Positions 27,809-35,599 of a stretch of 56,486 bases of DNA are shown in pieces. Origin of the DNA: Akkermansiaceae bacterium UBA6138. GTDB lineage: Bacteria; Verrucomicrobiota; Verrucomicrobiia; Verrucomicrobiales; DEV007. A program made the position numbers and the translations under genes. The notes under the pieces are model-generated. The model made no database searches. It was not told the DNA's origin and worked only from the letters and a program-made list of their open reading frames with translations. Positions within the stretch are counted from its first letter, which is position 1. Each line of letters begins with the position of its first letter. The stretch lies in NCBI GenBank assembly GCA_002422425.1, contig DIVG01000029.1:35492-91977 (forward strand), given 5' to 3'.

Positions 27809-28528
27809 TTACTTCGGGTTCGTCGCGGCTGCCTCAATCTCGCGGTGGTTGAGGATCTGATATTCCCCGGTTGAGAGAGCCGGCATCGTTAGAGTCCCGA
27901 TACGGATGCGTTCGAGTCGATCCACCTTGCATCCCAACTTGGAAAACATGCGGCGAATCTGCCGGTTATACCCCTGGGTCAGGACAACCCGGAGACGTCT
28001 CCGTGAGTCAAACCGCACCGACTCCGCCCTGGCGAGGCCTTCGGTAAAGTGAATGCCTTCGATGAGCTTGTGGGTCAGGTCCGGATCAAAAGGGCGATCG
28101 AGGTGAACCGCATATTCCTTCTCCACATGGAAGCGGGGATGGGTGAGGCGTTCGGTCAATTCGCCCGAGCTCGTCATAAGAATGAGGCCGGAGCTTTCAT
28201 AGTCGAGCCGACCGACATAGTTCAGCTTTGAAAACTTCTTCGGAAGGAGCTCGAAGATCGTCGGCCGCCCCTGCGGATCATCTTTTGTGCAGATGAACTT
28301 GCGGGGCTTGTTCAGGACCAGAGTCAAGGGAGACTGCTCGCGAAGAAGCTTGCCGTCGAACTTGACGTGATCCGAAGGAAGCACCCGCGTGGAGAGAGCC
28401 ACAACGAGCTCCCCGTTAACCTCGACCCGGCCCTGAGTAATGAAACCGTCGCAATCACGACGGGAACCGACCCCGCAGGAGGCGAGAAAACGATTGAGGC
28501 GAACGCCCTTGTCCGCCGGAGTGCTCAT
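27809..28528 (-). CDS. Pseudouridine synthase, RsuA/RluB type
   Basis: A 239-residue protein from ATG 28528. Residues 8-55 form an S4 RNA-binding domain (VRLNRFLASCGVGSRR, then GRVEVNG), followed by the RsuA-family catalytic domain with GRLDYESSGLIL (catalytic Asp109), KEYAVHLD and GYNRQIRRMF. It isomerises a uridine in rRNA; whether the target is in 16S (RsuA) or 23S (RluB/E/F) RNA cannot be read off reliably. A TTG at 28537 is a weaker alternative start. It sits 56 bp downstream of the small basic protein gene on the same strand, a plausible ribosome-linked pair. It converges with the SGNH-like gene. Confidence 0.9.
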   Translation of the reverse strand: MSTPADKGVRLNRFLASCGVGSRRDCDGFITQGRVEVNGELVVALSTRVLPSDHVKFDGKLLREQSPLTLVLNKPRKFICTKDDPQGRPTIFELLPKKFSKLNYVGRLDYESSGLILMTSSGELTERLTHPRFHVEKEYAVHLDRPFDPDLTHKLIEGIHFTEGLARAESVRFDSRRRLRVVLTQGYNRQIRRMFSKLGCKVDRLERIRIGTLTMPALSTGEYQILNHREIEAAATNPK

Positions 28529-28584
28529 CGGAAGCAAAAGGAAAGACGAACCGGAAAGCGGCAGAAAAAGCCGAGCCTTCTAAT

Positions 28585-28740
28585 TCAGGCCTCCGGAGCC
28601 GTCTTGGGCAGGTGAAGGGGAGTGCGCCCCTGGGGCCATTCACCGCGCTTTTGCAGCAATTTCACCCGCTCAAAGCGCTTGAGGACGCTGCGCTTGGTGC
28701 CGACATTGCTGGATTTTTTGAGACTGGCGTGCTGGGACAT
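28585..28740 (-). CDS. Small basic protein of the Verrucomicrobia/Chlamydiae type
   Basis: A 51-residue gene read from ATG 28740 to TGA 28585. The product starts MSQHASLKKSSNVGTKRSVL and continues with RFERVKLLQKRGEW and LPKTAPEA. It is very rich in Lys/Arg and has no membrane segment. The pattern MSQHxSLK, KRxVLKRFERV and LPKT matches the small basic protein family known from Verrucomicrobia and Chlamydiae, proposed to be ribosome- or RNA-associated. Its place just upstream of an rRNA pseudouridine synthase on the same strand fits an RNA-related role. Identification is from memory of the family; the short length limits certainty. Confidence 0.78.
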   Translation of the reverse strand: MSQHASLKKSSNVGTKRSVLKRFERVKLLQKRGEWPQGRTPLHLPKTAPEA

Positions 28741-28852
28741 GACTGAAAGAGTTTTATTTTCGGTGAAGTGCCGACTCTAGGATACCTTTTCACTTTTCGC
28801 AAGTAGGGAAAATCAAGCTTTGCGGAGGGGAAATCGCCGCTTCGGCTCAGAT

Positions 28853-29938
28853 TCAGAGCGTCTCGCCCGGACTGAAACGCGGAATCAACCGGGTGGATCG
28901 AAGGGGCAGGGATCCTCTCTCGGCCAACTGTCTCGCCGCCCGGGAGAGCTGCGTCGCAAAAAGAGTGGGAGCAACGGTGTAGCGGGCCACCGTCGGCGTG
29001 AGATGTTCCAGGAAAGGCTCGTCATCCCGCGACAGAATCGAAATATCACCGGGAATGGCGATTCCGCGACGCTGCAGGTGGGTCATCACGGTCAGCACAT
29101 GGACTGCACGGGCTACCACGATCGCAGTCGGGCGCTGCCTCGAACGCAACACGCCATCAAGAAGCGCGCAGAGATTCGCGGCCGAGCCATCGTGCCGAAT
29201 GAGGCTGAATTTGAGCGCAGGGTCAGCTCTCAGTTCGAGCGACTCCCGCAGCCCCGCTTCGCTGTCGGCTTCGCCACCGGTCGCTCCCTCAGGCAGGCAG
29301 AGGGCAATGTGACGATGCCCCTTCGCCCGCAGGAGGCCGCCGGCATGGCGACAGGTCGCCCGGTAATCGAGGTCGATTGAGGGCAGGGCGATTCCGGAGG
29401 CGCAGGATCCCGCAACGAGACAGGGTATCTGGTGTTTGAGAAACCAGCGCTGCATCGGCTCACGCGAGCCATAGGTAATCCAGGCCGACGCAGGTGTTCT
29501 CTGAACGAGCGCATCGAGAGTTCGGTTGGGATTTTCCGAGAAGGCGGCGGAGTTCACGATAAGGTCGAGTTCGAAACCGGCCCGGGTGAGGGAAGTCCTC
29601 AGCTCATCGACCATCACGGCGGCAGAGGGCGGCATCGCGAGAAGGGGACGGGGCGAGATAACCGCGATGAGGCGGGGGTGCGAACCCCGATCCGAGAGGG
29701 TTGCCCCGGGGCAGATGATACGTCGCCGCCGCATTGAGACTTCGAGGAGTCCCTCGCGCTGCAGTTCGTCGAGGGCGGCCCGCAGGGTAGGGCGGCTCAC
29801 CTGAAGACGGGTGCACAATTCCCGTTCTCCCGGGAGCTGAGCTTTCCAGAAGCCTTCCGCGATCGATTGGCGTAGTGCCCTTGCCGTTTCAGCAACGAGA
29901 GAGAGCCGACGCGGCAAATCGGGGTGGGGAGGCGACAT
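28853..29938 (-). CDS. GntR-type regulator with LacI-like sensor domain
   Basis: A 361-residue transcription factor. Residues 12-75 form a winged helix of the GntR type: QLPGERELCTRLQVSRPTLR and ALDELQREGLLEVS. The rest (from about 88) is a periplasmic-binding-protein-like sensor of the LacI/GalR kind: LIAVISPRP at its start, then GHRHIALCLPEG and GDISILSRDDEPFLEHL. This GntR plus LacI-sensor (AraR/xylose-type) architecture usually senses a sugar or its phosphate. It is divergent from the PhyH-type oxygenase gene, with a palindrome between the two starts, and is the likely regulator of that gene and perhaps of the glycan region that follows. Confidence 0.85.
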   Translation of the reverse strand: MSPPHPDLPRRLSLVAETARALRQSIAEGFWKAQLPGERELCTRLQVSRPTLRAALDELQREGLLEVSMRRRRIICPGATLSDRGSHPRLIAVISPRPLLAMPPSAAVMVDELRTSLTRAGFELDLIVNSAAFSENPNRTLDALVQRTPASAWITYGSREPMQRWFLKHQIPCLVAGSCASGIALPSIDLDYRATCRHAGGLLRAKGHRHIALCLPEGATGGEADSEAGLRESLELRADPALKFSLIRHDGSAANLCALLDGVLRSRQRPTAIVVARAVHVLTVMTHLQRRGIAIPGDISILSRDDEPFLEHLTPTVARYTVAPTLFATQLSRAARQLAERGSLPLRSTRLIPRFSPGETL

Positions 29939-29959
29939 CTGGTTAGATTATATGACCAG
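29939..29959. promoter_or_regulatory. Candidate operator palindrome between divergent regulator and oxygenase
   Basis: CTGGTTAGATTATATGACCAG is an imperfect 21-bp dyad with CTGGT/ACCAG ends and an AT-rich centre. It begins one base upstream of the regulator's start codon (29938) and covers an upstream in-frame ATG (29952) of the oxygenase. The size and AT-rich centre suit a GntR/LacI-type site, so autoregulation is plausible. Written out, the site is 21 nt, shown here as its two halves CTGGTTAGAT and TATATGACCAG. Confidence 0.45.
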
Positions 29960-30011
29960 TATCCTGACCTTGTCAGACCGGGTTGGCAACCTGCAAACTA
30001 CCCCCTTGCGA

Positions 30012-30758
30012 ATGGTGATGAAAGATTTCGATACGGAAACGATTTTACGGGACTACGATCGCGATGGCGTCGCCCTCGTGCGGAAATTGCTTTCACCGGA
30101 GGAAGTCCGGGCGATTCGGGCCGAGTTGGATCGCTACCTTCGTGAGGATCTCGCCTTTAAACCGGTCGACGCCCGCACCTTCGAGGCGGATGAAACGACG
30201 CTGCGCAATCTCTGGCGACTTGAGGTGCACAACGATTTCTTCCGCGACTTCGGGGCGCGTGAGGATCTGCACGCGCTTATCAAGCCGCTCGTAAAAGGAG
30301 AGCCCGTCCTCGCCGGAGTCGAGACCTTCAATAAGCCTGCGCGGATCGGCTCGGGCGTGCCACCGCATCAGGACAACGCCTATTTTTGCCAGACTCCGCC
30401 TGACATGCTCACGGTGTGGATCGCGATCGATGCGGTAACGGAGGCGAATGGTCCGGTTACCTACGTGAAAGGATCCCATCGTCTTGGTCCGCTCCCGACG
30501 AAACCTTCGGGCGTGCGAGGCAACAGCATCGGTCTCGCCGGGATGCCCGCCGTTGGGAAAGAGGACCTGCTCGTCGCGCTGCTTGCTCCCGGCGATGCGA
30601 CGATTCATCATTGCGACACGATCCACTACTCGGCACCGAACACGACCGATCATCCGCGTCTGGGATTTCTGCTGGTTTTTCGCGGCAGTCATACGACCAC
30701 GGACCCGGGACTAAAAGCCACCTATTCCGCAGCGGCGGCGGCGACGCCTCCGGCATGA
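30012..30758 (+). CDS. Phytanoyl-CoA dioxygenase (PhyH) family oxygenase
   Basis: A 248-residue Fe(II)/2-oxoglutarate oxygenase of the PhyH family. The iron triad reads PPHQDNAYF (His119, Asp121) and, distally, CDTIHYSAPN (His205), with Arg in TDHPRLGF as the 2-oxoglutarate anchor. TVWIAIDAVTEANGPV and YVKGSHRLG are the typical strands between. I prefer ATG 30012 (MVMKDFD) over 29952, because the upstream ATG lies inside the operator-like palindrome and the family normally starts near KDFD. PhyH-like enzymes in sugar loci of this phylum hydroxylate unknown small molecules. Its stop lies 7 bp from the convergent mazF stop. Confidence 0.85.
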   Translation: MVMKDFDTETILRDYDRDGVALVRKLLSPEEVRAIRAELDRYLREDLAFKPVDARTFEADETTLRNLWRLEVHNDFFRDFGAREDLHALIKPLVKGEPVLAGVETFNKPARIGSGVPPHQDNAYFCQTPPDMLTVWIAIDAVTEANGPVTYVKGSHRLGPLPTKPSGVRGNSIGLAGMPAVGKEDLLVALLAPGDATIHHCDTIHYSAPNTTDHPRLGFLLVFRGSHTTTDPGLKATYSAAAAATPPA

Positions 30759-30765
30759 GAATAAA

Positions 30766-31101
30766 TCAATACAGTGAGGCATCGAGAATCGAGAGCACCT
30801 CTTCGAGGACTGCCTTTGGCGCGGTGCCGATTTTGGTTAAGCCTCGCACCCGGAAATCGAGCGACTTGACTTGCTCGCCCATGACAAAGCCGGTCAAGCA
30901 TGTCCGCCCCGTGATCGTGACATGGAAAGGGATGCCCCGATCGGTATTGGTAACAGGGCAGCAGATCGCCATTCCGGTGGCCTTGTTAAAGAGCGTCTTA
31001 CTCACGACCAACGCGGGGCGGCGACCGCGCTGTTCATGGTCGGCTTGAGGATCAAAATTCAGAGTCACAAAATCCCCCTGATTTGGAACGTAACCCGCCA
31101 T
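30766..31101 (-). CDS. mazF: MazF-type mRNA interferase toxin
   Basis: A 111-residue toxin of the MazF/PemK family, which cleaves mRNA at short sequences. Hallmarks are YVPNQGDFVTLNFDPQ (the GDIVxxxFxP strand), EQRGRRPALVVS (the G-x-RPALV turn with the catalytic Arg), a CCPVTN strand and GEQVKSLDFRVR (the Q-x-x-x-D segment). The length is typical. Its ATG shares a base with the stop of the upstream antitoxin gene (TGATG at 31103-31099), the usual tight coupling of a toxin-antitoxin operon. The 3' end nearly abuts the PhyH gene. Confidence 0.9.
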   Translation of the reverse strand: MAGYVPNQGDFVTLNFDPQADHEQRGRRPALVVSKTLFNKATGMAICCPVTNTDRGIPFHVTITGRTCLTGFVMGEQVKSLDFRVRGLTKIGTAPKAVLEEVLSILDASLY

Positions 31102-31361
31102 CACCAGACCTCCCCGCCTTCGCTTCCCCAGGGTGTTTCTACGGTGGCGTAGTTGGCCGGCATCGCTGCGGCGAGGTCCTCGATACGGTGCCGTCCCCGG
31201 ATCGGTGCGGCGTTTCGAATCGGACGCAGGATGATGGCGTCGCCTTTGGGAGACAATTCCACTTCGACGCTCGTGCCGGTTTCGAGCTGAAGTCGTCCAA
31301 GGAGGGATTTTGGAAGACGGACGCCCTGACTGTTTCCCCACGATTGCAGCTTCGTGATCAT
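31101..31361 (-). CDS. mazE: MazE-type antitoxin (AbrB/SpoVT fold)
   Basis: An 86-residue antitoxin. The N-terminal swapped-hairpin DNA-binding fold is shown by MITKLQSWGNSQGVRLPKSL and GTSVEVELSPKGDAIILRP, which is the PF04014 pattern. The acidic C-terminal tail (ETPWGSEGGEVW) would bind and block MazF. MazE/MazF complexes usually repress their own promoter. That promoter must lie in or before the divergent beta-helix gene, whose ATG is only 6 bp away. Confidence 0.9.
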   Translation of the reverse strand: MITKLQSWGNSQGVRLPKSLLGRLQLETGTSVEVELSPKGDAIILRPIRNAAPIRGRHRIEDLAAAMPANYATVETPWGSEGGEVW

Positions 31362-31367
31362 CGGGGA

Positions 31368-32603
31368 ATGTATATCCGGAGGATATCCGGCGCAAGAGTG
31401 ACTTCAGCCGGTTTTGCAATCGCGGCATTTGCGGTGCTGTCACTCAATCTCCACGCCCGCGACCTCCGCGTCGGCATCGACCCCGACGTGCCAACGATCC
31501 ACCACGCCATCAAACTCGCCGCGCCCGGCGACACGATCCACCTCGAGGCGGGCAAGGTTTATCGTGACTACGCGGGCTTTTACGGGAAGAAAGGCGAGCC
31601 CGGCAAACCCATTACTCTCGATGGTCACGGCGCGACGCTCGAGGGATCGGACCTGCTCGATCCGTCGCAGTGGACCGAGATTTCGCCCGGGCACTTCACC
31701 TGCGCGAAGCTGATGCCAACGATCAACGGAGCGATGCTGGCCCGCTGGTTTTTCGTCTTCGACAGAAAGGTGCAGCGAATGGGACGCGTCTCGAAAGGGA
31801 GGAGTGCCCCTCTCAAGGCGCCCGATGAACTCGCGCCGGGTGAGTGGACTTTTGTTGAGACTTCGCCGCCTGCCAAAGACCACGGCGTGCCCATCGAGGG
31901 CGTCTTTCACCTCCGTATCGAGCCGGGTCAGACCCTCGCCGAGGCAAACATCGCCGCGCCGGTGCGCAGTGCGGGCGTGCAGTTCGGCGGCGAAAATGCC
32001 CACCTCGTCATTCGCAACCTCACCGCAACTCATCCCTACAACGACGGCTTCAACATCCACGGTAACTGCCGCGAGGTGGTCTTTGAAAACATCCGTGCGA
32101 TCGAGTGCGGCGACGACGGCATCAGCGCGCATGGAACCTGCCAATACCGCGTCGATGGTCTCGTCAGTATCGGCAATGCCACCGGCATCTGCGATACGGG
32201 AACGGCGCAGACGAGCTACACCAATGTCTTCATCGCCGATTGCGTCGGCTTTGATCTCTACTTTCTCGACGAAGGGCGCTACTCGCTCAGTAACGTCGTC
32301 GTTCTTTCCTCGGCGCAGAACGCCTTTGTCGTGACCGGACGGGCGACCCGCGATTGCCGCCTCACCATGGATAATGTGCACCTCCACCGCCTCGTCGAGC
32401 CTCGATTAGGCAACATCGCGGCACGGGCTCTTGTCGAGGGGAAACGCTGCACCTTCGAGGGATTCGACCTCAAGGTCACCGGCACCGCCACCTGGAAAAA
32501 CACTCTTATCAACGGGCAACTCTCCGAGCCCGGCGCAGCCGGGGCGGATCTGGAAGCTCTCCGGAAACTCGTTCCGAAATCCTATCAAAGCCACAAAAAA
32601 TGA
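31368..32603 (+). CDS. Secreted right-handed beta-helix protein
   Basis: A 411-residue product from ATG 31368, preceded by GGGGA at the right distance. A hydrophobic signal (GFAIAAFAVLSLNLHA) is followed by a parallel beta-helix of the pectate-lyase-like type: TIHHAIKLAAPGDTIHLEAG and KPITLDGHGATLEG, then rungs NAHLVIRNLT, REVVFENIRAIECGDDGIS and YRVDGLVSIG. Such proteins are polysaccharide lyases, epimerases or binding scaffolds. The catalytic class is not clear, though CGDDGIS resembles the Asp pair of polygalacturonase-like folds. The stop overlaps the next start by ATGA (32600-32603), so it heads a secreted glycan operon. Confidence 0.75.
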   Translation: MYIRRISGARVTSAGFAIAAFAVLSLNLHARDLRVGIDPDVPTIHHAIKLAAPGDTIHLEAGKVYRDYAGFYGKKGEPGKPITLDGHGATLEGSDLLDPSQWTEISPGHFTCAKLMPTINGAMLARWFFVFDRKVQRMGRVSKGRSAPLKAPDELAPGEWTFVETSPPAKDHGVPIEGVFHLRIEPGQTLAEANIAAPVRSAGVQFGGENAHLVIRNLTATHPYNDGFNIHGNCREVVFENIRAIECGDDGISAHGTCQYRVDGLVSIGNATGICDTGTAQTSYTNVFIADCVGFDLYFLDEGRYSLSNVVVLSSAQNAFVVTGRATRDCRLTMDNVHLHRLVEPRLGNIAARALVEGKRCTFEGFDLKVTGTATWKNTLINGQLSEPGAAGADLEALRKLVPKSYQSHKK

Positions 32604-34072
32604 AGACCTTTATCCGACTACTGCTGCTTTTACTCGCGATTCCGGCGAACGCCGCCGATCCGCTGGAGATCGGCTCGCGGCTCGAGCTGTTCGTCGACCA
32701 CCACCTCGTCGAGCGATTCGAGGGCACCGCGTTGAAACTGAATCCGCCCCGTGACGAAGGCGAGGTTCTCCGCTTTGACCGGCCCTGGGAAGGCGTTTTC
32801 TCGGGCTATGGCACCGTCCTCCACGAGGGCGATCGATATCGTCTCTACTACCGAGGCAAACCCGATTTCCAGTCCGACGGTATCGCCGAGGTCGTCTGTT
32901 ACGCCGAGAGCAGTGACGGCATCCGCTGGGAGCGACCGACCCTCGGTCTGCATGAGTACGAGGGCAGCCGTGATAACAACATCATCCTGACAGAATCACC
33001 GATTGCGCACAACTTTTCGCCCTTTCTCGACGTCCGGCCCGGCGTGCCGGCGGAGGAACGTTTCAAGGCTCTCGGCGGGGCCATTCACAAAAACCCCGGC
33101 GGCGGGTTGCTCGCCTTTGCCTCCGCTGACGGGATCCACTGGAGGAAATTGAGTGAAAAGCCCGTCATCACCGCGGGCGCTTTTGATTCGCAGAACCTCG
33201 CCTTTTGGTCAACTCACGAGGGGCGCTACGTCGCCTATTTCCGCACCTTCACCGCCGGAGTGAGCGCCGCCGAGGAATGGCGGCTCGATGGCCTGCGGGG
33301 GATCTCGCGCGCCGTGTCCGACGACTTCCTCACCTGGTCCGGGACCAGTCCGATGCGCTACGAGCCGGCCCAGACCGAACATTTCTATACCAACCAGACC
33401 CATCCCTACTTCCGCGCGCCCCACCTCTACCTCGCCACCGCCGCCCGCTTCGTGCCGGGCCGCAACGCCCTGAGCATCGAGGAGACCGTCGCCCTCGGCG
33501 TGCCTGAGCGATACGCCAAAGTCGCGCGTGATACGACCGACCCCGTCCTCCTCAGTTCGCGCGACGGCGAGACCTACGACCAGACGTTTCGGGAATCCCT
33601 TGTCCCGCCCGGCCTGCAGCCCGAGAGGTGGATCTCGCGCAGCAACTACCCCTTGCTCAATCTCGTCCAGACCGGACCCGATGAAATGTCGTTCTACATT
33701 CAGCACGACTACGGAGCCCCGAGCGCCCACGTGCGGCGATACTCCTGGCCGCTCGATCGCATCGCAAGCGTGAGCGCCGGATACGAGGGAGGCGAGTTCG
33801 TGACTCGTCCGCTTGTCTTCGCGGGAGGACGTCTCCATCTGAATTTTTCCACCTCCGCCGTGGGTTCCATCCGCATCGAGATTCAGGATGAAAAAGGCAC
33901 GCCCATCCCCGGTTTCACTCTCGAAGACAGCACCGAACTCATCGGTAATCGCCTCGATCATGTCGCGACCTGGGGCGAACGCGACGACCTCTCAACTCTC
34001 GCCGGTAAGGCCGTGCGGCTGCGCTTTCTGATGAAGGGCGCCGATGTCTATGCGATGCGATTCGGGGAATGA
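32600..34072 (+). CDS. Secreted five-bladed beta-propeller, glycosidase-like (paralogue 1)
   Basis: A 490-residue exported protein: a poly-Leu signal to about ANA, then a family common in Planctomycetes/Verrucomicrobia with ELFVDHHLVERFEG near the start. Later motifs are RPWEGVFSGYGTV, EVVCYAESSDGIRWERPTL, HNFSPFLDVRPG and GAFDSQNLAFWS. In the centre it has HFYTNQTHPYFRAPHLYL, and near the C-terminus LRLHLNFSTSAVGSI-type beta-sandwich strands. The blades resemble GH32/GH43-like propellers, but no established catalytic triad can be assigned. It overlaps the beta-helix gene by 4 nt and is followed 51 bp later by a clear paralogue. Confidence 0.75.
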   Translation: MKTFIRLLLLLLAIPANAADPLEIGSRLELFVDHHLVERFEGTALKLNPPRDEGEVLRFDRPWEGVFSGYGTVLHEGDRYRLYYRGKPDFQSDGIAEVVCYAESSDGIRWERPTLGLHEYEGSRDNNIILTESPIAHNFSPFLDVRPGVPAEERFKALGGAIHKNPGGGLLAFASADGIHWRKLSEKPVITAGAFDSQNLAFWSTHEGRYVAYFRTFTAGVSAAEEWRLDGLRGISRAVSDDFLTWSGTSPMRYEPAQTEHFYTNQTHPYFRAPHLYLATAARFVPGRNALSIEETVALGVPERYAKVARDTTDPVLLSSRDGETYDQTFRESLVPPGLQPERWISRSNYPLLNLVQTGPDEMSFYIQHDYGAPSAHVRRYSWPLDRIASVSAGYEGGEFVTRPLVFAGGRLHLNFSTSAVGSIRIEIQDEKGTPIPGFTLEDSTELIGNRLDHVATWGERDDLSTLAGKAVRLRFLMKGADVYAMRFGE

Positions 34073-34123
34073 CCGCGAATCCTTGAATCCGACTCTTTTC
34101 TCACCCCGCCCCACACATCTCCC

Positions 34124-35599
34124 ATGAAAACACCCGCCATCCTTCTTCTCCTCGCCCTCACCTCATCCCTCGCCGCCGATCCGATCAACATCGGGGGGCG
34201 TCGTGAACTTTTCGCGGACCAGTTCCTCGTTGAAAAATTCAGCGGCACCCGTCTCCAGATGCACGCTCCGCGTGACGAGGGAGTCACCTTCTCCTTCGAC
34301 AAACCGTGGGAGGGGCTCTTCAGCGGCTACGCCACCATCGTCACGCTCGAGGACGGGAAGCTCCGCGCTTACTACCGCGGTAAGGCCGTGGCCAATCGCG
34401 ACGGCAGCGAGGAGGAGGTCACCTGCTGCGCCGAATCCACCGACGGCCGCACCTGGACCAAGCCCGATCTCGGCATCTACGAGGTCATGGGGACGCGGGA
34501 CAACAATGTCGTGCTCATGAATGCGAATACCGCCGCGCACAACTTCAGCCCCTTTCTCGATACCCGCGCCGGCGTGCCGGAGGGAGAGCGCTTCAAGGCC
34601 CTCGGCGGCACCATGGAAAGCGGAGGCCTCACCGCATGGAAGTCGGCCGACGGCTACCGCTGGGAAAAGATCGTCGACTATCCCGTCATCACGAAAGAGA
34701 TGGTCCCCTACAAGTACATGTTCGACTCGCAGAACGTGCCCTTCTGGTCCGGGGCCGAGGGCAAATACATCTGCTACTATCGAGTCTTCGAGGAAGGCAT
34801 CCGCCGCATCGTGCGCAGCGAGAGCATCGATTTTCTGAAATGGTCGCCGCCCGTCCTTCTCGGCTATCGCCATCCCGAAATGGAGGCGCCGATCGAGCAC
34901 CTTTACACGAACCAGACGAGCCCCTACTTCCGCGCTCAGCATCTTTACGTGGCGATCGCGGCGAGATTCATGCCGGGACGCCAGGTCCTCAATGACGAGC
35001 AGGCCAAGGCGATCAATGTGAATCCGGGTTACTTCAAGGACACCTCGGACGCCATCTTCATGACGACGCGTCCGGTCGAGGGCGGCGAGCATGTCGGCTA
35101 CTACGACCGCACCTTTCTCGAGGGCTTCATCCGCGGCGGCATCGGGGCGCAGAACTGGGTCTCCCGCACGAACTACCCCTCGCTCAACGTCGTGCCGACC
35201 GGCTCGAACGAAATGTCCGTCTACGTGAACCAGGACTACGCCCAGCCCACCGCCCACATGCGCCGCTACTCCATGCGTCTGGACGGCTTTGCCTCGCTCC
35301 ATTGCGGTTATGCAGGCGGACATGCCGTAACGAGGCCGGTCATTTTTGCCGGGCGCGAACTCTCCCTGAACTTTTCCACCTCCGCCGCCGGAGGCGTAAA
35401 AGTCGGCTTCGAAGATCCCGAGGGCAACCCCATCCCCGGATTCTCGGTTGAGGACTGCGTCATGCAGATCGGCAATGAGATCGATCGCAAAGTGATCTGG
35501 AAATCAGGCAGCGACGTCAGCTCCCTCGCCGGCAAGCCGGTGCGGCTGCGCTTTTCAATGAAAGACGCGGACCTCTTTTCCTTTCAGTTCACCGAGTGA
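34124..35599 (+). CDS. Secreted five-bladed beta-propeller, glycosidase-like (paralogue 2)
   Basis: A 491-residue paralogue of the preceding protein, aligning over its whole length: ELFADQFLVEKFSG, KPWEGLFSGYATI and EVTCCAESTDGRTW match its neighbour's N-terminal motifs, while HNFSPFLDTRAGVP, FDSQNVPFWSG and HLYTNQTSPYFRAQHLYV match its central ones. It has its own signal peptide (LLLLALTSSLAA). The two genes arose by duplication but have diverged through most of their sequence, so the duplication is old. It is probably part of the same extracellular glycan pathway with a different preference. The stop overlaps the start of the esterase gene (TGATG). Confidence 0.75.
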   Translation: MKTPAILLLLALTSSLAADPINIGGRRELFADQFLVEKFSGTRLQMHAPRDEGVTFSFDKPWEGLFSGYATIVTLEDGKLRAYYRGKAVANRDGSEEEVTCCAESTDGRTWTKPDLGIYEVMGTRDNNVVLMNANTAAHNFSPFLDTRAGVPEGERFKALGGTMESGGLTAWKSADGYRWEKIVDYPVITKEMVPYKYMFDSQNVPFWSGAEGKYICYYRVFEEGIRRIVRSESIDFLKWSPPVLLGYRHPEMEAPIEHLYTNQTSPYFRAQHLYVAIAARFMPGRQVLNDEQAKAINVNPGYFKDTSDAIFMTTRPVEGGEHVGYYDRTFLEGFIRGGIGAQNWVSRTNYPSLNVVPTGSNEMSVYVNQDYAQPTAHMRRYSMRLDGFASLHCGYAGGHAVTRPVIFAGRELSLNFSTSAAGGVKVGFEDPEGNPIPGFSVEDCVMQIGNEIDRKVIWKSGSDVSSLAGKPVRLRFSMKDADLFSFQFTE

